Source: Treponema maltophilum ATCC 51939 (lineage in GTDB: Bacteria; Spirochaetota; Spirochaetia; Treponematales; Treponemataceae). Taken from it: a stretch of 64,000 nucleotides of DNA. Position numbers and translations under genes: made by a program. Of the stretch, positions 38,255 to 47,328 are shown one piece after another. Location of the stretch: the NCBI RefSeq assembly GCF_000413055.1, contig NZ_KE332518.1:1427583-1491582 (forward strand), written 5' to 3'. The first letter of the stretch is position 1. Every line of letters starts with the position of its first letter. Under the pieces are notes generated by a model. The model did not search any database, was not told where the DNA came from, and saw only the letters and a list, made by a program, of their open reading frames with translations.

Positions 38255-39536
38255 AACGCAGCACCTCCGCTATTGAAAGTTTTAATATGTTTTTGCTCGC
38301 GAAGTACGAAGCGCTTAAGGCGGACAAAATGCCGAAGATTGTTATGAGTGCGGTTTCGCCGAAAAACATGCGCGCAGGGATTTGCGCGTAAAACATAAAC
38401 ATCGGGTTTTCGCTTACGTACATCAAAGCGGCGGGATTGAACAGCAGCGTAAAAAAATACTGAACGTAATACACCGTTTTTGAAATAATCAAAAAAACGG
38501 CGTCCATGCGCACGCTTATAAGCATGCCAAAAAGCAATCCGGGAATCGCGCCGCTCAAGCCGATAAGAAGCCCCTGCATAAGGAAGACGGTTTGAATAAA
38601 AAACGGCGGAGAGCCGAGGGCCGAAAGCACGGCGATTTCTTCGCGGCGCTCGAAAATCATGCGGCGCATACCGTTAAAAATATTGACGCCGACAACGATA
38701 AAGATGATAAAAACCAGCAGCATAAGCACGTTTTTTTCGACTTTTAAAGCGCCGAAAAACGATTTATTGTACGTGCGCCACGATTCGACCGGCACCGATG
38801 TTTTATCTTCGAGATATTTTAAAACGCGGCCGTCCTGCGAGGTTTTATACAGCTTAATACCGTATACGGTCGGCGCGGATTGTCCGAGCAGTTTTTTCCC
38901 CGTATCGAGCGAAAAAAACATAAAGCTTTCGTTAATTTCCGCGTGTTCGCACGAAAAAATTCCGGCTACCGTAAACACGCGATCGGCGGACAAAAGGTCG
39001 ACGTCGGAAGAGCCGGACATCGCCAAAAGATTTACCGTATCACCCGGATGCACGCGTAAAGCGCGCGCGAGCGTGATGCCTAAAACCGCCTGATTATCGG
39101 AGAGGTCGAAGCGGCCTTCGTACATCGTAATTTCCTTTCTGAAACCTTCGTCCGTTTTACGGATATCTTCAGGCACAAAGCGGATAAAGGCCGCCGCCTG
39201 CCGCCCGTTTTTGCCGACGCTTAAAGCCTGCGCTTCCATAAAAGGTATAAAAGTGCGTACAAGCGGATTTTTTTGCAGTTCGCTTTCGAGCACAATTTGC
39301 TGCTCCGCGTTTTGAGGGTAAGCGCGCAAATGAAAGGATTGTATTTCCAAAATACTTTCGATTTTCCCCGTTTGAAAACCGTTCATCACGGCGATAACGA
39401 CAATCAGGGTCATAACGCCGAACGCGATTCCCAAAGAAGAAAGAATGGCGGCTGCGGCGTTGCGTCCGCCCGTATCGACGCGCGCAAAACGGCGCGAAAT
39501 AAACAAAATCCACGCGGCTTTATTCGTCGTTTTCAC
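38247..39536 (-). CDS. LolC/LolE-type lipoprotein-release permease
   Basis: 429 residues with the same topology as its partner at 36250: an N-terminal helix (AAAILSSLGIAFGVMTLIVVIAVMN region), a periplasmic domain to about 265, and three C-terminal helices (NVLMLLVFIIFIVVGVNIF first). The motif IAVLSALGSPPFFIQTVFLMQG is the coupling helix contacting LolD. Starts 4 nt inside the end of the exported-protein gene. Confidence 0.83.
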   Translation of the reverse strand: MKTTNKAAWILFISRRFARVDTGGRNAAAAILSSLGIAFGVMTLIVVIAVMNGFQTGKIESILEIQSFHLRAYPQNAEQQIVLESELQKNPLVRTFIPFMEAQALSVGKNGRQAAAFIRFVPEDIRKTDEGFRKEITMYEGRFDLSDNQAVLGITLARALRVHPGDTVNLLAMSGSSDVDLLSADRVFTVAGIFSCEHAEINESFMFFSLDTGKKLLGQSAPTVYGIKLYKTSQDGRVLKYLEDKTSVPVESWRTYNKSFFGALKVEKNVLMLLVFIIFIVVGVNIFNGMRRMIFERREEIAVLSALGSPPFFIQTVFLMQGLLIGLSGAIPGLLFGMLISVRMDAVFLIISKTVYYVQYFFTLLFNPAALMYVSENPMFMFYAQIPARMFFGETALITIFGILSALSASYFASKNILKLSIAEVLRYE

Positions 39537-40459
39537 AGCGCACGCTCCCGTTTTTTTACGCCGTTTTCGTACACGATTTCGGCGCTGCGATTTTCGTTTT
39601 TATAGACGGTAACGATGCGCACATTGCCGGGGAAAAAGAGCGTTTCTTCCCAATCTTTTGCATCCGTATATATTTTTTGTTTTATGCGCTCGCCGTTTAC
39701 CGAATAGAAAACGTCGGCTTTGTCGCCGCCTTTGCGGTACCGATATTCGGTTTTTTCGCTGCGCGCTTTATTTTTTCCCGGCGATGCTTCCGGCTCATAG
39801 GCGATTTGGTATTCGGTCATTCTGAATTGATCGTCGTAGGAAGCCGTTTCGCGGTACAAAAGTTTTTCTTTTTTTGCATCGGAACTTTTTGCCGTGCTCA
39901 CCGGCGATCCGGCGGCGGTTTTTAAAGCAGCGGCATTTTTTCCATCGGCGGCGGTCCTTTCGGGAGCGGCCGCATAGGTTTCTTTTTTCAGCCACAGTCC
40001 TTTTTCGCCGTAAAATTCGTACACGGTTTGCAGGTTTTCTTCGTCGCGCGTTACGGAACGCTCGGGAAAAGGAGAATCACCCTTATAAAAATAATCGGTT
40101 TGCATAACCGGAGAAGAAGACGAAGGCTTCCACACCGTCGTTTGTACGAGCCGGTAAGACGAATCGAGTTTTTTTTGCACGAGCTTATCGTCCGAACAGC
40201 GAAGCGAAGATGAAGCGCGATTATCTAAAAGCAGGCGCTCCGAACCGTCAAAATAGCGGCGAAGCGATCCGTCGGGGAAAAGAGCGGCGCCTTCGTTAAT
40301 CGGCACACGGCCGTCTTGAAAAAACACGGAAGCATTTCCCGCTTGGGCGCTTTTGTTCCGTGCCGTCTCGGACAATTCGCCTTTCATCCGCTCTTGCGCA
40401 AAAAGGGCGCAAAAGAAAAAACACAGCACACAGAAAAAAAAACACGAAAAAACTTTCAC
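39533..40459 (-). CDS. Exported protein with YD/MORN-like strands
   Basis: 308 residues: signal peptide MKVFSCFFFCVLCFFFCALFAQ, then repeated beta strands of the type YEFYGEKGLWLKKETY, TEYQIAYEP and AEIVYENGVKKRER, resembling antitoxin-YwqK/MORN or YD-type repeats. A low-complexity Ala/Lys stretch lies near residue 185. Sits between ftsY and lolC in the same operon, so an envelope role linked to lipoprotein sorting is plausible but unproven. Confidence 0.65.
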   Translation of the reverse strand: MKVFSCFFFCVLCFFFCALFAQERMKGELSETARNKSAQAGNASVFFQDGRVPINEGAALFPDGSLRRYFDGSERLLLDNRASSSLRCSDDKLVQKKLDSSYRLVQTTVWKPSSSSPVMQTDYFYKGDSPFPERSVTRDEENLQTVYEFYGEKGLWLKKETYAAAPERTAADGKNAAALKTAAGSPVSTAKSSDAKKEKLLYRETASYDDQFRMTEYQIAYEPEASPGKNKARSEKTEYRYRKGGDKADVFYSVNGERIKQKIYTDAKDWEETLFFPGNVRIVTVYKNENRSAEIVYENGVKKRERAL

Positions 40460-40460
40460 C

Positions 40461-41333
40461 TTAATCGCCTAAAAAGTTGCGCGCATACCGCTGCGGCTCA
40501 AAGGGCAGTATGTCGGCATACGCCTCTCCCGAACCGATAAAGACTATCGGAAGGCCCAGTTCCAAGCCCAGTGAAAAGGCCGTTCCGCCTTTTGCGGACG
40601 AATCGCATTTGCTTAAAAAAACGGCGTCTATTCCGACCGCTTCGTGGAACACTTCGGCTTGGCGCAGCGCGTTTTGGCCGGTTGTGCCGTCGAGCACGAG
40701 AATTTTTTTATACGCACCGCTTGCGGCCTTTGCGGCGGCAACACGGTCGATTTTTTGCAGTTCATGCACGAGGTTTTCTTTATTGTGAAGGCGCCCGGCA
40801 GTGTCGGCAATGACCAAGCCGCCGCCTTTTGCGGCAACGGCGTCGGCCGCATCGAAGACAACGGCAGAAGGATCGCTTCCGTGCCGGTGCGCCACAACGC
40901 GCACGCCGAGCTTTTCGCCGTGAAGACACAGCTGCTCTATAGCGGCCGCGCGGAAGGTATCCGCCGCAGCCATAACGATGTTCGGGAAACCCCGATTTTT
41001 ATAAAAAGCGGCCATTTTGGCAGCCGATGTGGTTTTGCCCGCGCCGTTGACGCCGAGCACCAAATAGATATTGACGGTATTCGGATCGGGCACAAGTTCG
41101 ATCGACTTTGCAGCTCCTTCCAGCATTGAACACAGCTCTTTTCGCACGGCCTCCGGTTCGGTAAGCTTCAGCGCTTTGCAGCGTTTTTGCAGTTCGTCGG
41201 TTAAGCGGTAAGCCGTCTTTGCGCCCATATCGCCTTCAACGAGGGTGTCGGTTAAATCGTCAAAAAATTCTTCATCCATTCCGCTTTTGGCGGAAAACAA
41301 ATTCTTTATTTTTAAAACAAACTGCGACGCCAT
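40461..41333 (-). CDS. ftsY: Signal recognition particle receptor FtsY
   Basis: 290 residues: helical N domain (about 1-85) and SRP GTPase G domain with GVNGAGKTTSAAK, DTFRAAAIEQL, ADTAGRLHNKENL, SKCDSSAKGG and GSGEAYADILPF. The acidic A domain of E. coli FtsY is missing, as is normal for short FtsY proteins. Docks SRP-ribosome complexes at the membrane. 8 nt after the preceding gene. Confidence 0.94.
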   Translation of the reverse strand: MASQFVLKIKNLFSAKSGMDEEFFDDLTDTLVEGDMGAKTAYRLTDELQKRCKALKLTEPEAVRKELCSMLEGAAKSIELVPDPNTVNIYLVLGVNGAGKTTSAAKMAAFYKNRGFPNIVMAAADTFRAAAIEQLCLHGEKLGVRVVAHRHGSDPSAVVFDAADAVAAKGGGLVIADTAGRLHNKENLVHELQKIDRVAAAKAASGAYKKILVLDGTTGQNALRQAEVFHEAVGIDAVFLSKCDSSAKGGTAFSLGLELGLPIVFIGSGEAYADILPFEPQRYARNFLGD

Positions 41334-41341
41334 AAAAAATC

Positions 41342-42889
41342 CTAACGGGGTTTGTCGGCCTTTATGCGCTCCGGCAGCAATGAATTGACCGAATGCAAAT
41401 AAAGTCCCAACTGAACCAAAAAATTAATACCCAAGCCGATTGAAACGCCCGACGCCGCATAGGCGGCAATTTGCCAATTTTGCAGATCGTCGCCTCCGTT
41501 TCTGCCCAAAACGCGGGAATTATATTCGTCGACCTGTTTACCCACCAAGATAAAAGCGGCCGGCAGCGATAAAATCAATGCGGCGTACGAATTGTACATT
41601 ATTCGGCGTTTTTTTTCAATGGAAGAGGCAAGCGAGGCGCCCGGCGGCGGAAGCGTATACTCGGCAATATATTCGCCGGGTTTTTCCGACAAAACGCCTT
41701 TTTTGCGAGATCCGCGTTCAAGAATAAAGCGCCTGACCGTATCGCCTTCGACCGCTTCGGCCAAAACGGGAAAACCGTTTACGGTAAACGTATGCTCTTT
41801 GCTTTCGTACGGCACGGCCGCAAGACCGTTAAAAAAAAGCGTATACGGCCCGCCCGCTTTCGGCACAACCCGTATCGGCGTTTCGTTCCGCTTTTGAAAA
41901 CGCACGCGCACGTAAAAATCGCTTTTGCCCGAAAAATCGTAGACAAAAGAAGCCGCTTCAAAGCCCTCGGCTTCGGCATACAGTTCGTGAATGCCGTCCG
42001 CAATAAGAACCGACGAAAGAGAATGCAAAAGCCGCCCGTCAAGCCGTACGGACGCTTTTTGCGCGGCGTCCGCAGGCTGAATGTCGAAGGTAAGTCGCGC
42101 TTCTTTGCCGTTGCGCAGCGCAACGATGATTTTTTCGGCAAAGCGCTGCGAAAACGCTTCAAGATTATCCATACGGTCGGTTTCGCTCAAATGCAAAACT
42201 TCAACCGAGCCCGGATACAGCGTAAGCATTACCTGCACTTGCATATAGTCGCCGAGCCTTCGTATGCTGCCGGTAATAAGACCGCGGATGTCCTTAGGTT
42301 CTTCAAGCGTTTCCCGAAACGGCGCAGCGGTTTTTAAAGGCGGGTACGCTTCGGTGCTTGTTTTTTTCCACAGCACGATGTGCTCTTTTACCGGGGAAAA
42401 ATCGGAAGGCGAAAGCGACGTTTCTTTTTCGGTAATTTTTTCCGCATCGGCCTTTAATAAGCGGATTGTTTTTTCCCGTGCGACGATTTCGCGCGAAAGT
42501 TTTTTTTCGTCCGCTTCGGATACGACAAGTTTATCGCGCTCGGCGGTTTTTTGCCCGATATCCGCGTATAAGGCGCGCCTTTGTTCGTTCAGTTTTTTCT
42601 TTTCGCGCCGGCACAGCTCTTCGGCGGGAACCGTACGCATGCCCGCATCGAGCGTTTTTTCCAAAATCAATTGGGGAAGAAGAGAAGCCGCCTTGTAAGC
42701 GTGATCCGAAGCGGCGTTTTCAAAATTCGAAGAAGCTTCGTCTACGGTAAAAGCGCAGGCGGCAAGCGTCCACTCGGCAAAAACTTCCCGCCCGTCGCTT
42801 TGCGGCGAACTTTGCGCATTCAATAAATGCGCATGCAATAAAACGAATGCGAGCATCGGCGCAAAAGTAAGCACCGTCGGCTTATTCAC
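41342..42889 (-). CDS. Exported/membrane protein with PEGA-like domain
   Basis: 515 residues. Signal peptide (to about residue 25), a coiled coil rich in Lys/Glu (about 90-165), a beta-rich middle with PEGA-like strands (KASVRLDGRLLHSLSSVLIADGIHELYAEAEGFE split over two strands), and two membrane helices near the C-terminus (about 435-455 and 478-500). No enzyme motif seen. GTG start overlaps the prfB stop codon (GTGA). Probably anchored facing the periplasm. Confidence 0.65.
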   Translation of the reverse strand: MNKPTVLTFAPMLAFVLLHAHLLNAQSSPQSDGREVFAEWTLAACAFTVDEASSNFENAASDHAYKAASLLPQLILEKTLDAGMRTVPAEELCRREKKKLNEQRRALYADIGQKTAERDKLVVSEADEKKLSREIVAREKTIRLLKADAEKITEKETSLSPSDFSPVKEHIVLWKKTSTEAYPPLKTAAPFRETLEEPKDIRGLITGSIRRLGDYMQVQVMLTLYPGSVEVLHLSETDRMDNLEAFSQRFAEKIIVALRNGKEARLTFDIQPADAAQKASVRLDGRLLHSLSSVLIADGIHELYAEAEGFEAASFVYDFSGKSDFYVRVRFQKRNETPIRVVPKAGGPYTLFFNGLAAVPYESKEHTFTVNGFPVLAEAVEGDTVRRFILERGSRKKGVLSEKPGEYIAEYTLPPPGASLASSIEKKRRIMYNSYAALILSLPAAFILVGKQVDEYNSRVLGRNGGDDLQNWQIAAYAASGVSIGLGINFLVQLGLYLHSVNSLLPERIKADKPR

Positions 42890-44014
42890 TGCGCGTCTTC
42901 TCCGTCGTCAAGCGGCAAGCCCTTCCACTTTGCCGCCAAATACGATTCGATAAACTGATCTATGTCGCCGTCCATAACGGCTTGAATGTTGCCCGTTTCG
43001 TGGCGGGTGCGCAAATCTTTTACCATCGTGTACGGCTGGAATACATACGAACGGATTTGGCTGCCCCACGCTATATCTTTTTTTTCCTGAGCGAACTTTG
43101 CGTTTTCTTTTTCTTTTTCCTGCCGGTAGTGCTCGTACAAACGGGCTTTGAGCATATTCATTGCGGTTGCGCGGTTCATTGTTTGACTGCGCTCGGTTTG
43201 GCACGAAACGACAATTCCCGTGGGAATGTGCGTAAAGCGGACCGCCGAATCGGTTTTGTTGACGTGCTGGCCCCCGGCGCCGCCTGAACGGTAGGTATCC
43301 ACGCGCAAATCTTCGGGGCGCACTTCGACTTCAATGCTGTCGTCGAGAACGGGAAACACGTATACCGACGAAAAAGACGTATGGCGGCGCGCGTTCGAAT
43401 CGAAGGGGCTTATGCGTACCAAACGGTGCACGCCTGCTTCCGATTTCAAATAGCCGTATACGTAATCGCCGTTGATTTGCAGCGTAACGGATTTTAAGCC
43501 GCCTTCGGCTTCGAGGCGGTCGAGAGTTTCGACCTTATAGCCGCGCCGTTCGGCCCAGCGGATATACATGCGGCACAGCATTTGCGCCCAATCGCATGCT
43601 TCGGTTCCGCCCGCCCCCGCATGAATGCTTAAAAAGGCGTTGTTTTTATCGACTTCGTCCGACAGCAAATTCAATATGCTTTGTTTTTCAAAGCCGGCCT
43701 TTGTTTTATCGTATAAATCGCCGATTTCGCTTTCCAAACTCGCATCGCCCGATTCTTCGGCCAATTCGTATAAGGTTTCCAAATCTTCCGCGGCGCGCAT
43801 CAAATCGCGCCAGGGCGTAATTTTATTTTTAAGCATTTTTATTTCGGACACGATTTTTTCGGCTTTTGCGGGATCGTTCCAAAAATCGCTTTGCGCGGTG
43901 AGCTCTTCCTTTGCCGCGATACGCTTTTCTACGGCTTCGGGGTCAAAGACGCCCCCAAACGTCGAGGATGTCTTTTTTTAACTCGGCAACGGGAATTTTA
44001 AAATCTTCAATCAT
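42886..44014 (-). CDS. prfB: Peptide chain release factor 2 with programmed +1 frameshift
   Basis: Recognises UAA/UGA and releases the peptide. The first 23 codons (MIEDFKIPVAELKKDILDVW GRL) end at an in-frame TGA (43945-43943) within CTT-TGA-C, preceded by a Shine-Dalgarno-like GGGGG. Slippage at CTT restores the frame at GAC and gives about 375 residues. This is the classical autoregulatory RF2 site. The main frame has GGAGGQHVNKTDSAVR with the catalytic GGQ. ATG 44014 follows GGAG. The gene is not a pseudogene. Confidence 0.95.
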
Positions 44015-44038
44015 ATTACTCTCCAATAAGTTTTCAAA

Positions 44039-44350
44039 TTATTTTGAAAAAGATTCGTTCCGAGGTATTTCGTCGGCAGGAGGTCGCAGCAGACAGCGCC
44101 GCCACTTTTTTTTGCTCAATTCGGTAATCGCCATAAAACCCTTTACCGGATATTGATACATGCGCACCCTGTCGTAATAATCGGTTACCCTGTCCACGTC
44201 TTTTTTAAGCGAATGCAGACGTTTTTCGGATACGGCCGTATGTTCCCAGCACGCGCGCTGTATGCGCGTAAAACCGTATTGAGAAAGAAGCAATGCAAGA
44301 GAGCGCGAAGAATCGACGCCGCCCGGATCCAAAATGACGGAAACGAACAT
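44039..44350 (-). CDS. Small Cas2-like ferredoxin-fold protein
   Basis: 103 residues from MFVSVILDPGG. The order strand (FVSVILD), helix (RSLALLLSQYGFTRIQ), strand with R-A-C-W-E, helix (LHSLKKDVDRVTDYYDRVRM) and strand (YQYP, then FMAITEL) follows the Cas2 pattern, including the Asp after the first strand. No CRISPR array or cas1 is in the window, so an adaptation role is unlikely. An upstream ATG at 44377 is rejected because it lies inside the promoter. Heads the operon with prfB, 24 nt away. Function unknown. Confidence 0.55.
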   Translation of the reverse strand: MFVSVILDPGGVDSSRSLALLLSQYGFTRIQRACWEHTAVSEKRLHSLKKDVDRVTDYYDRVRMYQYPVKGFMAITELSKKKWRRCLLRPPADEIPRNESFSK

Positions 44351-44356
44351 GAATAC

Positions 44357-44385
44357 AGCATAATTGAAAGTTCGCATCTTGTCAA
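44357..44385 (-). promoter_or_regulatory. Promoter of the Cas2-like gene, predicts leaderless mRNA
   Basis: TTGACA (44385-44380), 17-nt spacer, TATGCT (44362-44357), then exactly 6 nt to ATG 44350, placing the start site on the A of the start codon. No ribosome-binding site. Confidence 0.55.
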
Positions 44386-44407
44386 ACAGTAATTTTTAAA
44401 GCATTAT
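44379..44407 (+). promoter_or_regulatory. Divergent promoter sharing the -35 box
   Basis: TTGTCA (44379-44384), 17-nt spacer, CATTAT (44402-44407), 6 nt to ATG 44414. The 7-bp TTGTCAA serves as -35 on both strands. The -10 matches consensus at 4 of 6 positions. Confidence 0.4.
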
Positions 44408-44413
44408 ATAGGT

Positions 44414-45325
44414 ATGAAAAGAACGGTTCTTTTAAGCATTGCCGTGTTGAGCGTTTTGACTGTCTTCGCGCAGGATGCCCGCCCCGTCGTTACCGATATA
44501 CAAACGGCGCTCGCTGAAAACGGTGCAATCCTTGTAAGCTGGAAACTCGGCGAAAAAGTTCGAAAAGAAATAAAAGAATTGCTCCTCTACCGCAGTACCA
44601 GTTCCCGAATCGATTCGCTCGATGCGGAAAACATAGCGGTACTTTCGCCCGAAGATCGCTCGTACGCCGATTTCAACATACAAAAAGGCACCGATTATTA
44701 TTATGCCGTTCTTGCGCGCGACGAAAAAGGCGCAGTATACGATTTGCTTATTCCCGCAGCGAACACAACGATTTCTCCGATCGCGCTTCCCGCGGACGCA
44801 GCCGACACGGATAATCCGCAAACCCTTTTGAGCGAAGATGTGCCGCAAGCACCGCACAAAGAAACCGATGCGGCAGCGCGCAGCGGAATCAGAGAGCAGC
44901 CGCTTCCGACGCTCAGGCTTTTTTCGCAAACCGAAAGCGATCCGCTCGCCGAAAAAACGACGGACGATTTTTCCGCAGGCTTTGATGCGCCGCGCGATTT
45001 TACGCAAAAGCGGGCGGCCGACATTTTGCCTCAAGAAAAAACCGATGCCGAATCCACGGGCGACGATTACAGCCTATTTGCAATCGTAGACGCCTATGTT
45101 AAAACAAAAAACTGGAAGGCCGCCGAAAAAGAATTGATACAATTTTTACAAATAAACAGAACCGACGAAACGACCGCGCGCGCAAACTTTTATTTGGGAC
45201 AATCGTATTATTTTAGCGGCAAATACCGCGAAGCGCTCAACTGCTTTCAAAACGCGCGCCGATTGTACCCCGTACAGTCCAAACGCTGGAGTACGCGGGT
45301 ACTCGACGCTTACCGTATAGACTGA
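44414..45325 (+). CDS. Exported protein: FN3-like domain plus TPR tail
   Basis: 303 residues. Signal peptide MKRTVLLSIAVLSVLTVFAQ; residues about 25-115 look like a fibronectin type III module (GAILVSWKLGE, ELLLYRS, YYYAVLARDEKGAVYDL). A disordered Glu/Asp/Ala-rich linker leads to a C-terminal helical repeat (NWKAAEKELIQFLQ, FYLGQSYYFSGKYREALNCFQ) of TPR type. Ends 16 nt inside the convergent TPR gene. Function unknown. Confidence 0.7.
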   Translation: MKRTVLLSIAVLSVLTVFAQDARPVVTDIQTALAENGAILVSWKLGEKVRKEIKELLLYRSTSSRIDSLDAENIAVLSPEDRSYADFNIQKGTDYYYAVLARDEKGAVYDLLIPAANTTISPIALPADAADTDNPQTLLSEDVPQAPHKETDAAARSGIREQPLPTLRLFSQTESDPLAEKTTDDFSAGFDAPRDFTQKRAADILPQEKTDAESTGDDYSLFAIVDAYVKTKNWKAAEKELIQFLQINRTDETTARANFYLGQSYYFSGKYREALNCFQNARRLYPVQSKRWSTRVLDAYRID

Positions 45326-47328
45326 ATAAGCTCGTACAGCACCGACTTTCTTTTTTCGACCGCGACGGGTGCGCTTTCCGCGCCTTTTTTCTTTACTTTT
45401 CGGTCTTCCGGCTGCGGCGGGGCTTCGATTTTTTGCAGCGGAATAAGTTCGTCGCCGACGGCGAGCAAATCGTAAAAACCTTTTTGTTTGAATTCGCCCT
45501 GCGAAATATCTTCGCCGACGCCGTTAAGCTTTACTTCTCCGACGGATTTTTTTTCGTCGTATTTTAAAGCGATTCCGTTTCCGGCAAGCTGCACATCGTC
45601 TTTTTTATAGACGGCAAACGTTTGTTCCGGTGCGGCGCCGTCTTTACTTCCGAAATCGATTAAAACGGTCGAACCTCTGCGGCGGATAATCTTCGCCTTT
45701 TGCGGCAAAACAGTGCACACGTCGTCGCGTATTTTTTGCATAGCCGAAGCAAGCCGGTCGTTTCCCGTCCGGTACACGTCGAACGAGGCAAGTTTGTTGC
45801 CGCTTGCAGACGAATACAAATCGAAATGCAGCGTTATATTCCGCTCACCTTCCGTTACGGAAAGCAGTGCAAAAAACTCGTACTTTTTTGAACGGGCGTC
45901 GCGGAAAGCCTGCGCATACGAATCCGTCGAAAAAGACGCATTCACAAGCGACACTGAAGAGTTTGAATTGAAAATATCCGAAAGCATGCCGGCACATACG
46001 GGAACGGCGTTTTGGTGGTGCAGCGAAAAAGGCTCGGTCATGCCGTACAAACCGATTGTCCAGCGCGTTTTATTCAGATAAAAAGGCTGCACGCCCCATT
46101 GGAGCGGCAGTGAATTCTGCAAAAGAGAGGTATAGGACTCGATTGTGTCGTTTGTAGCCGTATCTGATTTTCCCCTGTCTTTTAAAAACTGCAGCTGCGA
46201 AAGGTAGGATTCGGGGTACCCGTCATTCAGCAAAATGCGTGCCAAAGCAAGGCGCGCCGGAACATTCAGCGGGTCGATTCGCAGCGCCCGTTGATACTCG
46301 TACAAGGCCTGGGGCGCCATGAATTTTTCCATATGCGCTTGAGCTTTTTCAATGTGATACGAAGCCCACTTTTGGCGGCGCGAATCTTCTATTTGAGTCG
46401 CATCGAAGATTAAAAGTTCGAATGCGGCGCGCATTATTTCGTCTTCGGTGTCGATGTCCGAACCGGTTTGCCATGCGGCCAAGGCTTTTTCGTTTTGTCC
46501 GAGCGCCGAAGCGGCAAGGCCTTTTAAATACCACGCCGACACGGCCGAACGGTTTTTGGAAATGCGGTAATCGCAGATGTCGACGGTTTCCGCATAGCGC
46601 TTTTGCGCGAATAAAATATCGGCAAGCAGCTTATAGGCTTTATCGTAACCGTCGTCGAGAAGGACGGCCGTGCGCATGTAGGATTCGGCTTCGGAAAGTC
46701 TGTTTTCTTTTGCGGCCAAATAACCTGCAAAATAATACACTTCGGCGTTCGCACTGTACGTACGCAAAGCCTCGCGTATGTAAGTACGCGCCTTATCATG
46801 TTTTCCGTCGCGGTCGGCAAGCAGCGCCAAAGAAATAAGCGCTTTTTTATTTTGCGCCTGACGTTTAAGCGCATCCAGATAGTACTGTTCGGCGGTTAAA
46901 AATTTGCCGTCGAAAATATCCAACTGCGCAAGACCGAAACGCGCTTCCACATCGTTCGGGAATGCCGACAAGGTTTTGGAAAAAACGGCGCGCGCTTCGG
47001 TAAGTCTTTCCAAACCGATAAGAGCAAAGCCTTTTAAGTTCGGAACATCCGTTCGGTTTTTAATATATTTTGCAGCCGTGTCGCAGTATTGCACGGCCAA
47101 ATCGTATTGTCCCAATTCGTACGAACATTCGCCGAGCGAAAACCACGCTTCGCCGTACGAAGGATTCAGCTTTAAAGCTTCCTGATACAATTCGACGGCG
47201 GCATACCAATCCCTTTTGTTTTGCCGCTCTTTTGCCTGATTGTAAAAATCGAGCGCGGAAGAAGCGCGCTGCGCGCTTAAAAAAAGCGCTGAAAGTACAA
47301 GCGCAATACAAATACACAGTTTTTTCAT
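45310..47328 (-). CDS. Large exported TPR protein
   Basis: 672 residues with signal peptide MKKLCICIALVLSALFLSAQ. At least eight TPR units in about 25-400 (for example AVELYQEALKLNPSYGEAWF, AEQYYLDALKRQAQNKKALI). The C-terminal half (about 420-620) is beta-rich, with TLHFDLYSSASGNKLASFDV and STVLIDFGSKDGAAPEQTF, resembling the GNA1162/curli-assembly-like accessory fold only loosely. A periplasmic scaffold is likely. Overlaps tlyC by 4 nt. Confidence 0.72.
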   Translation of the reverse strand: MKKLCICIALVLSALFLSAQRASSALDFYNQAKERQNKRDWYAAVELYQEALKLNPSYGEAWFSLGECSYELGQYDLAVQYCDTAAKYIKNRTDVPNLKGFALIGLERLTEARAVFSKTLSAFPNDVEARFGLAQLDIFDGKFLTAEQYYLDALKRQAQNKKALISLALLADRDGKHDKARTYIREALRTYSANAEVYYFAGYLAAKENRLSEAESYMRTAVLLDDGYDKAYKLLADILFAQKRYAETVDICDYRISKNRSAVSAWYLKGLAASALGQNEKALAAWQTGSDIDTEDEIMRAAFELLIFDATQIEDSRRQKWASYHIEKAQAHMEKFMAPQALYEYQRALRIDPLNVPARLALARILLNDGYPESYLSQLQFLKDRGKSDTATNDTIESYTSLLQNSLPLQWGVQPFYLNKTRWTIGLYGMTEPFSLHHQNAVPVCAGMLSDIFNSNSSVSLVNASFSTDSYAQAFRDARSKKYEFFALLSVTEGERNITLHFDLYSSASGNKLASFDVYRTGNDRLASAMQKIRDDVCTVLPQKAKIIRRRGSTVLIDFGSKDGAAPEQTFAVYKKDDVQLAGNGIALKYDEKKSVGEVKLNGVGEDISQGEFKQKGFYDLLAVGDELIPLQKIEAPPQPEDRKVKKKGAESAPVAVEKRKSVLYELIQSIR

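Noticed and set aside
43943-43945. prfB as a pseudogene or selenoprotein because of the in-frame TGA
   Set aside because: CTT-TGA-C with an upstream GGGGG is the known RF2 frameshift site and the +1 frame continues with a complete RF2.
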